Below, piece by piece: positions 7,964-15,695 of a DNA stretch of 17,642 nt; position 1 is the first letter of the stretch; the number at the start of each line of letters is the position of its first letter. Source of the stretch: Bacteroidota bacterium (GTDB taxonomy: Bacteria > Bacteroidota > Rhodothermia > Rhodothermales > UBA10348); assembly GCA_022571135.1 (NCBI GenBank), contig JACZYK010000024.1, positions 1 through 17,642 of the forward strand, in the 5' to 3' direction. A model generated the notes under the pieces. It worked only from the letters and a program-made list of their open reading frames with translations. It searched no databases and was not told the origin of the DNA. The translations under genes were made by a program, and so were the position numbers.

Positions 7964-9889
7964 ATGTATTATCGAAATTATACAGGACCGCGCACCAGAG
8001 GGTTCATACGATCCACATGGATTCCTTTTCTGATCGTGGCATTTCCTGTCCTTCTCTCCGGCTGCGACATTTTCGGGACCGCACTCGACGAGCGTGCCCC
8101 CAGGCTCGTGATTCAGCGGCCCGTCGATGAAGCGACCGTTTCCGGAAAGAACATACTCATATCGGTGACGGCCGAGGCGCTCGGAGACAATAATTTTATC
8201 TCCTTCATGAACATCAATGTCAATGGAGAGCGTGCGGGCGAGGCCCTCTTCAACGGCAGTATTTTCAAGTTCAGATGGAATTCATTCGACCACGAAGACG
8301 GTCTATACCGAATCGAAGCGGTCGCCTTTGACCGTTTTCAGGCCCGCGGCGTATCCGGGCCGGTACTCGTCACCGTCGCCAATACAAGTCAGGGTAACGG
8401 ACCGGAACTGATGATCATTACGCCTCAGGAGGACGACAAGGTCAACGGTCTCGTCCGCGTCGTCGCCAGAACCAGACCGGGCCAACCCTTCGTTACGCGC
8501 GTCGACCTGCTGGTGGATGGCGTCGCCGTTGCTTCAACCAACAACGTATCCGGAGGCAACTCGTTCGTATTCGATTGGGATACCGTTTTCGAATTGGCCG
8601 GTGAACACGTCCTCGAGGTCAAGGCCTACAGCGGTCCCACGACCTTCAGGATCTCTGAATCGGTTACCGTAATCATCGACGAAGACGATGAGGGGGACGG
8701 AAGCCCGGGAACGGTTCGATGGCGATCCTCCAGCTACCAGGGTGAAGTCTGGGGATCCGTTGCCGTCGGATTCAATAATGATATTTATGTCGGGACGACC
8801 GCCAAAAAACTCTACTCGTTTGCACCGAACGGAACGGAAAAATGGAGCTTTGACGTCAAGGGCGCCATACGCTCGTCACCGTTGGTCGGCAATAACGAAG
8901 ACCTCTTCGTGACGACCGAAGGAGGGTACCTCTATGGTATCTCGTCTACCGGCGATCAGTTGTGGCAGTACAGCACGGGTGCTCTTTTGAGATCGACTCC
9001 TGCGCTGGGCGTGGAAGGCGTTCTATATTTCGGAGACTCGGAAGGAATAGTCCATGCCGTAAATACGTTCGGCGGATTGCCGATGCCGGGCAGGATCGCA
9101 GGTACATGGCCCGTAAAAATATCAGACATGCCGATCGTTGCCCCTCCCGTCATCGCCAGGGACCGCACGGTCATCGTCGCTTCGACGGACGGCTTCCTCT
9201 ATGCACTGGCTCCAGACGGCACCCTGCTCTGGAAAACCAGCCAGCGGGTCGGAAGCACGATCGGTAGCTCGGGCATAACATCCGACGGCGAACTTGTTTC
9301 CGTCATGGTCGGAATGGCGCTCGTTGAACGCCAGTTGTCGATCACACTGCCCACGGGCGAAATCCGGACATCGACCGCTACGGTCGTATACGTGGTATCC
9401 AACGCAGGTCTTCTGTTTTCGGTATCAGCTGAAGACGGATCCATTCTGTGGAGTTATCCGCTCACCGGACCGCTTCGCTCGGGTCCAGTCGTGGGCACGG
9501 ATGGCACAATTTACGTAGGTACGAGCACCGGCCTCATAGCGCTCAACGAAGAAGCCGACGCGTTTACTCCGCGACTTCGATTCGTGTATCCGGCCACCGA
9601 CGTCGGTACGCCGGCCATCGATGCAAACGGCGTCATCCATTTCGTGAGCGCAGAACACGTCGTCGCCATATTCCCGAATAACACGCCGTACTGGGAGTAC
9701 GATCTGGGTCACCAGGCCGACGGCCCTCTTACGATCAACCGGGCGGGTGCACTTCTCGTTCCTGGCCAGAACGGAATTATGACGGCGTTCGAGACGGGAT
9801 CGGTTGGTCTGGCTCAAGGCCAGTGGCCGATGTACCAGCGCAATGCCAGACATACAGGGCGCATCGGAATCGACGCCGACGACGGATAA
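7964..9889 (+). CDS. Lipoprotein with two Ig-like domains and a PQQ-type beta-propeller
   Basis: This 641-residue protein has a lipoprotein signal: basic residues up to Arg16, a hydrophobic core, and the lipobox LLSGC with Cys34 as the lipidation site. Residues about 46-140 and 147-238 look like two Ig-like beta-sandwich domains of the kind used to present extracellular modules. An acidic linker (DEDDEGDG, 239-246) leads to a propeller of PQQ/BamB-type repeats (about 249-625), in which blades repeat motifs such as IYVGT, LYSFAPNG and LYALAPDG followed by a Trp strand. The C-terminus carries WPMYQRNARHTG, a motif commonly found at the end of such proteins. None of the usual dehydrogenase catalytic residues were seen, so a scaffold or cell-surface binding role is more likely than an enzyme. 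It is monocistronic, facing a convergent gene 45 bases away. No ribosome binding site is evident before the ATG. Confidence 0.85.
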   Translation: MYYRNYTGPRTRGFIRSTWIPFLIVAFPVLLSGCDIFGTALDERAPRLVIQRPVDEATVSGKNILISVTAEALGDNNFISFMNINVNGERAGEALFNGSIFKFRWNSFDHEDGLYRIEAVAFDRFQARGVSGPVLVTVANTSQGNGPELMIITPQEDDKVNGLVRVVARTRPGQPFVTRVDLLVDGVAVASTNNVSGGNSFVFDWDTVFELAGEHVLEVKAYSGPTTFRISESVTVIIDEDDEGDGSPGTVRWRSSSYQGEVWGSVAVGFNNDIYVGTTAKKLYSFAPNGTEKWSFDVKGAIRSSPLVGNNEDLFVTTEGGYLYGISSTGDQLWQYSTGALLRSTPALGVEGVLYFGDSEGIVHAVNTFGGLPMPGRIAGTWPVKISDMPIVAPPVIARDRTVIVASTDGFLYALAPDGTLLWKTSQRVGSTIGSSGITSDGELVSVMVGMALVERQLSITLPTGEIRTSTATVVYVVSNAGLLFSVSAEDGSILWSYPLTGPLRSGPVVGTDGTIYVGTSTGLIALNEEADAFTPRLRFVYPATDVGTPAIDANGVIHFVSAEHVVAIFPNNTPYWEYDLGHQADGPLTINRAGALLVPGQNGIMTAFETGSVGLAQGQWPMYQRNARHTGRIGIDADDG

Positions 9890-9934
9890 TCTGTAGTTTT
9901 CTGTAATCGTACTCTCGATCTTAAGGGCTAACGA

Positions 9935-10642
9935 CTACCGGAACGAGACGGATACGCGTTTCGAGGATTGCATGTGGTTACCGCCGACGTCGAAAGCCTC
10001 GATCCAGATTTGCAGACTTCCGCCGGCAACCGCATCAGCTAGCTGGACCGTCTCCGCATATCCGTCAAATGCCGTACCTGAAGTCTCGTGGATGGAGACG
10101 ACAAACTCTCCCACCGGATCGTACAGCAGGATCCGGTAGCTCTGCGCGTCCGGCACGGATGGCCATGAAACCGTAAGCTGATCGACCTCGATTACCGGCT
10201 CCCAGCCGTTGTTTACCGACTCGGAAGTAAGCAGAGATCCCGCTCGCAGTACGAACAACAGATGAATGGCCAGCGTGATGGCAAGAACGAGGACCGCGAC
10301 GGATACGAGCCCTACGATGCGCCAGAGAAACTTGCTGTTCTCGGCCCGACGTTGAAGGGCGAGATTATCCGGGCGAGAAGTATATTCGGCAGACCGTGGA
10401 GAATCAGGCTCGCCATTCTCGCTCGCTTCCTCATCCGCGTCGGCCGGGAAGACACGTTGCAGAGGCGCTCCGTCCCCCGACTCTACCACCTCCAGCGCGT
10501 CAGTAGCCATACCCAATAATTCCCGCGCACGGGCATTATCTACAAGGTATGCGGCAATTTCTTTCCTTAGACGGGCGGGTAACTCGCCGGATAGATACGC
10601 TGCAAGAATGTATTCGTCTATCTGCTCCGGAGCCCGGCGCAT
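9935..10642 (-). CDS. Single-pass membrane protein with anti-sigma-like N-terminus and FN3-like exterior domain
   Basis: This 235-residue protein starts with ATG at 10642. Residues 1-52 (YLSGELPARLRKEIAAYL and the following helix) resemble the helical N-terminus of zinc-finger anti-sigma factors, but the two cysteines of the CxxC site are replaced (VDNARARELL), so no zinc would bind. Residues 55-100 are acidic and disordered, and residues about 106-131 form one membrane helix. The exterior part (about 150-235) has the pattern of a fibronectin type III fold (LTVSWPSVPDAQSYRILLY). The topology fits a transmembrane regulator that senses something outside and binds a sigma factor inside. However, no sigma factor gene is present in the window, which weakens the call. 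A non-regulatory membrane protein with a similar helix is the alternative. Confidence 0.6.
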   Translation of the reverse strand: MRRAPEQIDEYILAAYLSGELPARLRKEIAAYLVDNARARELLGMATDALEVVESGDGAPLQRVFPADADEEASENGEPDSPRSAEYTSRPDNLALQRRAENSKFLWRIVGLVSVAVLVLAITLAIHLLFVLRAGSLLTSESVNNGWEPVIEVDQLTVSWPSVPDAQSYRILLYDPVGEFVVSIHETSGTAFDGYAETVQLADAVAGGSLQIWIEAFDVGGNHMQSSKRVSVSFR

Positions 10643-10662
10643 TCGGTATCAATGCGAATAGC

Positions 10663-10729
10663 GTTCTGAAATAGTTCTCTCTTCGTGAGTATATAGAACG
10701 GTTAGATCGTCGATTTTCGCTTTTAGAAC
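10663..10729. promoter_or_regulatory. Candidate operator: four GTTCT/AGAAC boxes
   Basis: GTTCT occurs at 10663-10667 and 10674-10678, and its complement AGAAC at 10695-10699 and 10725-10729. The offsets from the first box are 11, 32 and 62 bases, close to whole turns of the helix, so all four boxes would face the same side. They lie between the divergent anti-sigma-like gene and the aldehyde dehydrogenase gene. The rest of this 211-base gap shows no convincing promoter. This is pattern recognition only. Confidence 0.3.
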
Positions 10730-10853
10730 GGAAATTTGCTCACTTTGTCGTGGTTCACTACTCTCCCTCCCGCCGGATCGTGCGGGACGGGTTGAAAGCC
10801 AGGCACGCGTGGCGCATATTGCTCCTCCCAGTCAGTACCCTCGCGTGAATCAC

Positions 10854-12530
10854 ATGGATTCTGACCTCCGTTCCATACAACAGGCGCGAGAGCTGCTTGG
10901 AGCCTGCGAAAAGGCTCAAAAAGCGTTCAAATCGTTCTCTCAGGAAGCGGTCGATCATATCGTCGAAGAAATGGCGGCCGCCGGGGCATCGGCGGCCGAG
11001 AATCTTGCACGGATGTCGTACGAGGAAACCGGATTCGGGCGCACCGACAGTAAGATTCAGAAGAATCTGTTCGCGACCAGGACGCTCCAGGAGAGGATGC
11101 GTGGAATGAAGACCTGCGGTATCATTCGAAAGTACGAGAAAGATACCGTGTGGGAGATCGCCACGCCGATGGGCGTTATCGCGGCCCTCACTCCATCGAC
11201 GAATCCAACGTCGACGGCAATGTACAAAGCCATCATCTCGGCCAAGGCCCGATGTGGACTCGTGATCAGTCCCCACCCCAGAGCAGTCCTGTGCACCGCC
11301 GAGGCTCTGCGCATCGTCGCCGAGGCGGCCTTCAGGGCCGGAGCGCCGGATGGCCTGTTTGGGTGCATGACTGAAATATCACTCCAGGGCACTAACGCGT
11401 TGCTGGAAGACGCACGGACGGATCTCATCCTGGCTACGGGCGGTCACACCATGGTCCGCGCGGCCTATTCGAAGGGAAAGCCGGCCTACGGCGTCGGACC
11501 GGGAAATTGCCCCGTCTATGTGGATCGGTCGGCTGATCTGGAAAAAGCAAGCAAGGACATACTCTACGGCGCATCGTTCGATTACGGCACCTTGTGTTCG
11601 ACCGAACGAAGCATCGTTGCCGATCTTCCGATTCGAGGAAAACTGCTTGAACAACTGCGTACGAACGGTGGATACATCCTGGACGAGAGCAAGAAAGACA
11701 TGCTCCGTTCCTTCGTATGGAACGGTGGTCGTCTCAACATCGACCAGGTAGGCAAGAGTCCGTCGTTCATCGCCGAGAAAGCAGGATTTTCGGTTCCTCC
11801 CAAGGCAAAGGCCCTCATCGTGGAAGTAGATCGTGTCGGCAAGGAAGAACCCCTTTCCGCGGAAACTCTTTCTCCCATCCTGTCTTTTTATACGGCCGAC
11901 GGCTGGGAGGCGGGTTGCGAACGATGCAAGGAGATTCTCGCATTCGGAGGTATTGGACATACGCTGGGCCTGCACTGTGCAAGCGATCACGTCATCGAGG
12001 CTTTTGCGCTGGAAAAACCGGCGATGCGTATCGTGGTCAATACGGTATGTGCGCTCGGATCCGTCGGCTATACCAACCGACTCTTTCCTGCGATGACGCT
12101 GGGTCCCGGAACGCTGGGCGGCTCCATAACGAGTGACAATATCTCTCCGCTGCACCTGCTTAACATCAAGAGGCTGGCTTTTGAAACATCACCCATCAAC
12201 GAAGCGAAACAATCCGGCGCAATAAAAACAGGACAGAAGAAGCCCCGATCGCCGTCGGTAAAGGGGCATGGAAAAAGTTCACCCAGTCCCTGGATGGACG
12301 AGATCGACGCTCGCCTTCGTGCACGCGCCGGAAATCCTCCCTCTCCGCGTTCCCGTCAGGAGGAAAAACCAGGCTCTCCTATCACAGAGGGCAAAGGTTA
12401 TCGAAGCAGCCGTGATTCCGTCGAGCCCAAAACCGTTACTCCGCCGGTGACAAAGACAGGCATTCATCCGGATACGCCCTCGCTTTCGCAAGAGAGGATC
12501 AACGAACTCATCCGGAAATTTCGGAAATGA
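10854..12530 (+). CDS. CoA-acylating aldehyde dehydrogenase with C-terminal encapsulation-peptide-like tail
   Basis: This 558-residue protein belongs to the family of acetaldehyde dehydrogenases (acetylating) related to EutE, PduP and the AdhE N-terminal half, which interconvert an aldehyde plus CoA and NAD with acyl-CoA and NADH. The catalytic cysteine is Cys248 in FDYGTLCSTE. Other family signatures are STNPTST (115-121), LATGG (193-197), KPAYGVGPGN (209-218) and the core end at SPLHLLNIKR (431-440). The core stops near 445, where the family normally ends. A polar Pro/Ser/Lys-rich tail of about 113 residues follows, with two short amphipathic helices (about 478-492 and 543-558). Such tails deliver enzymes into bacterial microcompartments. 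The ATG at 10854 matches the usual N-terminus of the family; a GTG at 10809 would add 15 residues. The substrate is not readable from the sequence. Confidence 0.85.
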   Translation: MDSDLRSIQQARELLGACEKAQKAFKSFSQEAVDHIVEEMAAAGASAAENLARMSYEETGFGRTDSKIQKNLFATRTLQERMRGMKTCGIIRKYEKDTVWEIATPMGVIAALTPSTNPTSTAMYKAIISAKARCGLVISPHPRAVLCTAEALRIVAEAAFRAGAPDGLFGCMTEISLQGTNALLEDARTDLILATGGHTMVRAAYSKGKPAYGVGPGNCPVYVDRSADLEKASKDILYGASFDYGTLCSTERSIVADLPIRGKLLEQLRTNGGYILDESKKDMLRSFVWNGGRLNIDQVGKSPSFIAEKAGFSVPPKAKALIVEVDRVGKEEPLSAETLSPILSFYTADGWEAGCERCKEILAFGGIGHTLGLHCASDHVIEAFALEKPAMRIVVNTVCALGSVGYTNRLFPAMTLGPGTLGGSITSDNISPLHLLNIKRLAFETSPINEAKQSGAIKTGQKKPRSPSVKGHGKSSPSPWMDEIDARLRARAGNPPSPRSRQEEKPGSPITEGKGYRSSRDSVEPKTVTPPVTKTGIHPDTPSLSQERINELIRKFRK

Positions 12531-12619
12531 CGGGATTGGACGTCGGGATTCCTTGAGATCCAGGGCGTACAGCCGCAACGCGGACCAACGGAAAGCGTAC
12601 GATTTTCGCGGATGTGAAA

Positions 12620-12649
12620 TTGACAGCATAGGCGGCAAAACGGTATATT
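12620..12649 (+). promoter_or_regulatory. Sigma70-type promoter for efp
   Basis: An exact TTGACA at 12620-12625 is followed after 18 bases by TATATT at 12644-12649, which matches the consensus -10 at five of six positions. Transcription would begin near 12656, giving an mRNA leader of about 65 bases before efp. It is the best promoter match in the window. The remaining gap after the aldehyde dehydrogenase gene (12531-12619) shows no clear terminator. Confidence 0.65.
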
Positions 12650-12721
12650 TCCCGGTCTTGACCGATTTGGCAGCGCAGGACCCACCCTGGTGCGACGATA
12701 TCGGTAGTCAACTGCGAGTTT

Positions 12722-13285
12722 ATGGCTGATACAAGCGATTTTCGTAACGGGTTCTCGATCGTGTGGAACGGCGACATCTGGTCGATCGTCGAATTCCAGC
12801 ACGTCAAACCCGGGAAGGGCGGCGCATTCGTTCGCACAAAACTAAAGAATGTCAAGACGGGACGGGTCGTCGATAATACATTCCGAGCCGGCGAAAAAGT
12901 TCAGACTGCCCGCGTCGAAAGACGCCGGCACCAGTTTCTGTACGAGGATGACCTTGGCCTTCACTTCATGAATACCGAGACATACGAGCAGACGTCCTTG
13001 CCGGCCCACGCCGTATCCGGACGGGAGTTCATCAAGGAAGGCGGCAATATCGATATCATCGTCCACGCCGAAACCGAGCAGCCTCTCACGACAGAGATTC
13101 CGCTCAGCGTCGAACTTCTGGTCACCCAGGCCGATCCGGGTCTGAAGGGTGATACGGCCACCGGAGCCACCAAACCAGCGACTCTCGAAAGCGGAGTCGT
13201 CGTTAACGTACCCCTCTTCGTCAACGAAGGAGACGTCATTCGCGTGAACACCGAAAAAGGCGAGTACATCACGCGCGTGAGCTAA
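12722..13285 (+). CDS. efp: Translation elongation factor P
   Basis: This 187-residue protein is the normal length for EF-P, which enters the ribosomal E site and rescues stalling at consecutive prolines. It has the KOW-like N-terminal domain, followed by two OB domains. The tip loop reads HVKPGKGGAF (27-36) with Lys32 at the position that is post-translationally modified in some bacteria; the modifying enzymes are not in the window. The C-terminal signature region around VNVPLFVNEGDVIRVNTEKG (190s of the usual alignment, here about 161-180) is intact. The start ATG has only a weak ribosome binding site (GAG three bases before). A good promoter lies upstream. The gene heads the efp-accB-accC order seen in Bacteroidota/Chlorobiota. 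The many proline-rich proteins nearby (KaiC-like linker, small membrane protein) would be clients. Confidence 0.96.
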   Translation: MADTSDFRNGFSIVWNGDIWSIVEFQHVKPGKGGAFVRTKLKNVKTGRVVDNTFRAGEKVQTARVERRRHQFLYEDDLGLHFMNTETYEQTSLPAHAVSGREFIKEGGNIDIIVHAETEQPLTTEIPLSVELLVTQADPGLKGDTATGATKPATLESGVVVNVPLFVNEGDVIRVNTEKGEYITRVS

Positions 13286-13329
13286 GGCCTGTTAATGCTA
13301 CCTGTAAGCGCCCTGTGGCCGCCTGTAAA
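13282..13329 (+). repeat. Intergenic repeat copy B with four CCTGT boxes
   Basis: Bases 13282-13295 repeat 894-907 exactly, and the first four of them overlap the efp stop codon. Within the copy and just after it, CCTGT recurs at 13288, 13301, 13312 and 13322, with spacings of 13, 11 and 10 bases. Three of the four boxes continue with T/A-rich bases (CCTGTTAA, CCTGTAAG, CCTGTAAA). The location before accB would suit a regulator of fatty-acid synthesis genes, but a neutral dispersed repeat is equally possible. No intrinsic terminator was seen here, so efp and accBC may share a transcript. Confidence 0.4.
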
Positions 13330-13399
13330 CGGACGAATCAAGGCGTGAGAAGAGACTTTTGGTGAAATCAAATGAACGACGAACAACACAGTGTGGAAA

Positions 13400-13855
13400 A
13401 TGAATCTAGATCGTTTACGTGAAATTATCGATCTCGTTGCCGAGAGCGACGTGTCGGAAATAGAAATCGAAGAGGACGGGCTTCGAATCGTAGTCCGGAA
13501 ACAGGTTCCACCTCCCGTGGCGGTTGCGCCTCCCGCTCCGTACACCATTCACGCGCCACCTGAAGCCGCCGCGCCGACGCCAACCGTCGTCCACGAATCC
13601 GAACCGAAAACAGCCGGCACGGAAGTCCGGGCGCCGATTGTTGGAACGTTCTTTCGATCTCCGTCTCCGGAAGCCGATCCGTACGTACAGCTAGGCGATC
13701 GGGTTAGTCCCGGTGACGTCCTCTGCATCATCGAAGCGATGAAGCTGATGAACGAGATTGAGTCGGAAGTATCGGGTATCGTGACGGAGACTCTGGTGGA
13801 AAACGCCAGTCCTGTCGAGTTCGATCAGCCCCTGTTCATCATTGAAGCCACCTGA
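13400..13855 (+). CDS. accB: Biotin carboxyl carrier protein of acetyl-CoA carboxylase
   Basis: This 151-residue protein carries the biotin that shuttles carboxyl groups in the first committed step of fatty-acid synthesis. Residues 1-35 are the helical N-terminal part that packs on biotin carboxylase. Residues 36-75 are a Pro/Ala-rich linker, and residues 76-151 form the biotinyl domain. The biotin site is EAMKLMNE with Lys115 as acceptor. Starts considered are GTG at 13391 and ATG at 13400; the ATG gives the usual family N-terminus (MNLDRLREIIDLV) and is preferred. An out-of-frame ATG at 13372 opens only a 16-codon frame. The gene is followed by accC after 46 bases, the standard pairing. Confidence 0.95.
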   Translation: MNLDRLREIIDLVAESDVSEIEIEEDGLRIVVRKQVPPPVAVAPPAPYTIHAPPEAAAPTPTVVHESEPKTAGTEVRAPIVGTFFRSPSPEADPYVQLGDRVSPGDVLCIIEAMKLMNEIESEVSGIVTETLVENASPVEFDQPLFIIEAT

Positions 13856-13901
13856 GCCGGCTCCATCGGAACAGCCATAATGCCAGGTTCACGTTCAGTC
13901 T

Positions 13902-15251
13902 GTGATTAAAAAAATCCTGATCGCCAACCGGGGAGAAATTGCTCTCCGAATCATTCGCACCTGTCACGAGATGGGGCTTCAGACCGTCGCCGTTTACTCT
14001 ACTGTGGACCGGGACTCGCTTCATGTTCGGTTTTCAGACGAGGCCGTCTGTATCGGGCCCCCTCCAGCACGGGACAGTTACCTCCGGTTCGATCGGATGA
14101 TCGCAGCAGCGGAAGTAACCGGCGCGGACGCCATTCACCCCGGTTATGGATTCCTGGCGGAGAACCCTGATTTCAGCGCCATATGCCAGGATCACCACAT
14201 CAAATTTATTGGCCCTCCCCCCGAGACGATCCGCATGATGGGGGATAAGAGCTATGCCAAGATCACCATGAAGGAGGCGGGATTACCCGTTATCCCCGGC
14301 TCGGAGGGTATCGTCCGAAATATTTCCGACGGACGCAAGAGCGCAGCGGAAATCGGATATCCGGTTATTGTCAAAGCCACTGCCGGAGGCGGTGGTCGCG
14401 GCATGCGCATCGTATGGTCCGAAGAGGATTTTGCCCATCAGTTCGAGACCGCCGGTTCCGAGGCGGAGGCATCCTTCGGGGACGGCAGCCTGTACGTCGA
14501 GAAGTTCATTACGGGCCCGCGTCATATCGAGATACAGATTCTCGGTGACGGAAAAGGAAACGTCATCCACTTCGGAGAGAGGGAATGCTCCATTCAGCGG
14601 CGCCATCAGAAGTTACTCGAGGAATCGCCCTCCCCCATCGTCGACGCCGACCTGAGGTCCAGAATGGGTGAAGCAGCGGTCAACGGTGCTACGGCCGTCA
14701 ACTATGAGGGGGTCGGCACCGTTGAATTTCTGCTGGACGACGATCGGAAGTTCTATTTCATGGAGATGAACACCCGTATACAGGTGGAACACCCGGTCAC
14801 CGAGGAGGTCACGGACTGCGACCTCGTCGAGTATCAGATCCGAGTTGCGATGGGTGAAGAGGTAGAGCCGCGTGAGATTCGACTGGACGGACACGCCATC
14901 GAGTGCCGCATCAATGCAGAAGATCCGTTCAATAATTTCGCACCGTCACCCGGGACTATCAGCGCGTTCCATCCCTCCGGTGGACACGGGGTACGCGTCG
15001 ATACACATGTGTATTCGGGCTACGAGATCCCTCCTTATTATGATTCGATGATAGCCAAACTCATCGTCCGATCCCGGACGAGGGAACTGGCGATTCAGAA
15101 GATGATCCGGGCGTTGGACGAGTTCGTCATCGAAGGCGTAAGCACGACGATTCCGTTTCATCAACAATTGATGTTAAACGAGAAGTTCAGGGCGGGTACG
15201 TTCGATACGTCGTTCCTCGATTCTTTCAAACTGGAGCGCGTCGGGACCTGA
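13902..15251 (+). CDS. accC: Biotin carboxylase subunit of acetyl-CoA carboxylase
   Basis: This 449-residue enzyme carboxylates the biotin on AccB using ATP and bicarbonate, and its length is typical for bacterial AccC. The N-terminal domain begins KKILIANRGEIALRI. The ATP-grasp domain carries the glycine-rich loop GGGGRGM (162-168), ERECSIQRRHQKLLEE (226-241) and the catalytic EMNTRIQVEH (288-297). The C-terminal biotin carboxylase domain follows. Translation begins at a GTG (13902), confirmed by the conserved N-terminus; the nearby ATG at 13880 is in a different frame. The ribosome binding site is weak. The carboxyltransferase subunits (accA, accD) are not in the window. Confidence 0.97.
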   Translation: MIKKILIANRGEIALRIIRTCHEMGLQTVAVYSTVDRDSLHVRFSDEAVCIGPPPARDSYLRFDRMIAAAEVTGADAIHPGYGFLAENPDFSAICQDHHIKFIGPPPETIRMMGDKSYAKITMKEAGLPVIPGSEGIVRNISDGRKSAAEIGYPVIVKATAGGGGRGMRIVWSEEDFAHQFETAGSEAEASFGDGSLYVEKFITGPRHIEIQILGDGKGNVIHFGERECSIQRRHQKLLEESPSPIVDADLRSRMGEAAVNGATAVNYEGVGTVEFLLDDDRKFYFMEMNTRIQVEHPVTEEVTDCDLVEYQIRVAMGEEVEPREIRLDGHAIECRINAEDPFNNFAPSPGTISAFHPSGGHGVRVDTHVYSGYEIPPYYDSMIAKLIVRSRTRELAIQKMIRALDEFVIEGVSTTIPFHQQLMLNEKFRAGTFDTSFLDSFKLERVGT

Positions 15252-15285
15252 TCACGAACTGGAGTATTCTACATTGGAGAGAAAC

Positions 15286-15672
15286 ATGGATTTCCCGCAG
15301 GACCTGTACTACACCAGAGATCACGAATGGCTTCGAGTCGGTGAAGATTCCCAGACGATCGTCGTGGGCATCACCGATTTCGCGCAGTCCGAACTCGGAG
15401 ATATCGTGTATATAGAGATCGATAAACTCGATGCCGACGTCGAGCAAAACGAGGTTTTCGGGACCGTGGAGGCCGTAAAAACCGTTTCTGAGCTGTATAT
15501 GCCCGTATCGGGTACGCTCGTCGAGTTCAATGAAGATCTGGAAGACAGTCCGGAACAGGTAAACGACGACCCCTATGGTGAAGGCTGGCTTATCAAGATC
15601 CGTATGTCCGATCCTTCGCAGGTATCCGATCTCCTCTCGGCTGATGAATACGCCGAACTGGTTGCAGCTTAA
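15286..15672 (+). CDS. gcvH: Glycine cleavage system H protein (lipoyl carrier)
   Basis: This 128-residue protein carries the aminomethyl group of glycine on a lipoyl arm between the P, T and L proteins. It is the usual length, with the lipoyl site GTVEAVKTVSEL and Lys65 as acceptor. The conserved motifs YTRDHEW (9-15) and DPYGEGWLIKI (near 95-105) are intact. The ATG at 15286 is preceded at a good distance by GGAGA, one of the clearest ribosome binding sites in the window; an in-frame TTG at 15274 is less likely. It follows accC by 34 bases and precedes guaA by 23 bases, so it is probably cotranscribed with both. gcvT, gcvP and lipoylation genes are not present here. Confidence 0.96.
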   Translation: MDFPQDLYYTRDHEWLRVGEDSQTIVVGITDFAQSELGDIVYIEIDKLDADVEQNEVFGTVEAVKTVSELYMPVSGTLVEFNEDLEDSPEQVNDDPYGEGWLIKIRMSDPSQVSDLLSADEYAELVAA

Positions 15673-15695
15673 AGCACAACGATCACACCCGGAAC

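Noticed and set aside
11379..12155. Open frame of 258 codons on the minus strand inside the aldehyde dehydrogenase gene
   Set aside because: It is antisense to the conserved catalytic region of a clear enzyme gene and encodes a Cys/Arg/His-rich sequence without a fold signature.
13372..13422. ATG at 13372 as start of accB or of a leader peptide
   Set aside because: It is out of frame with accB and gives only 16 codons with no notable composition.
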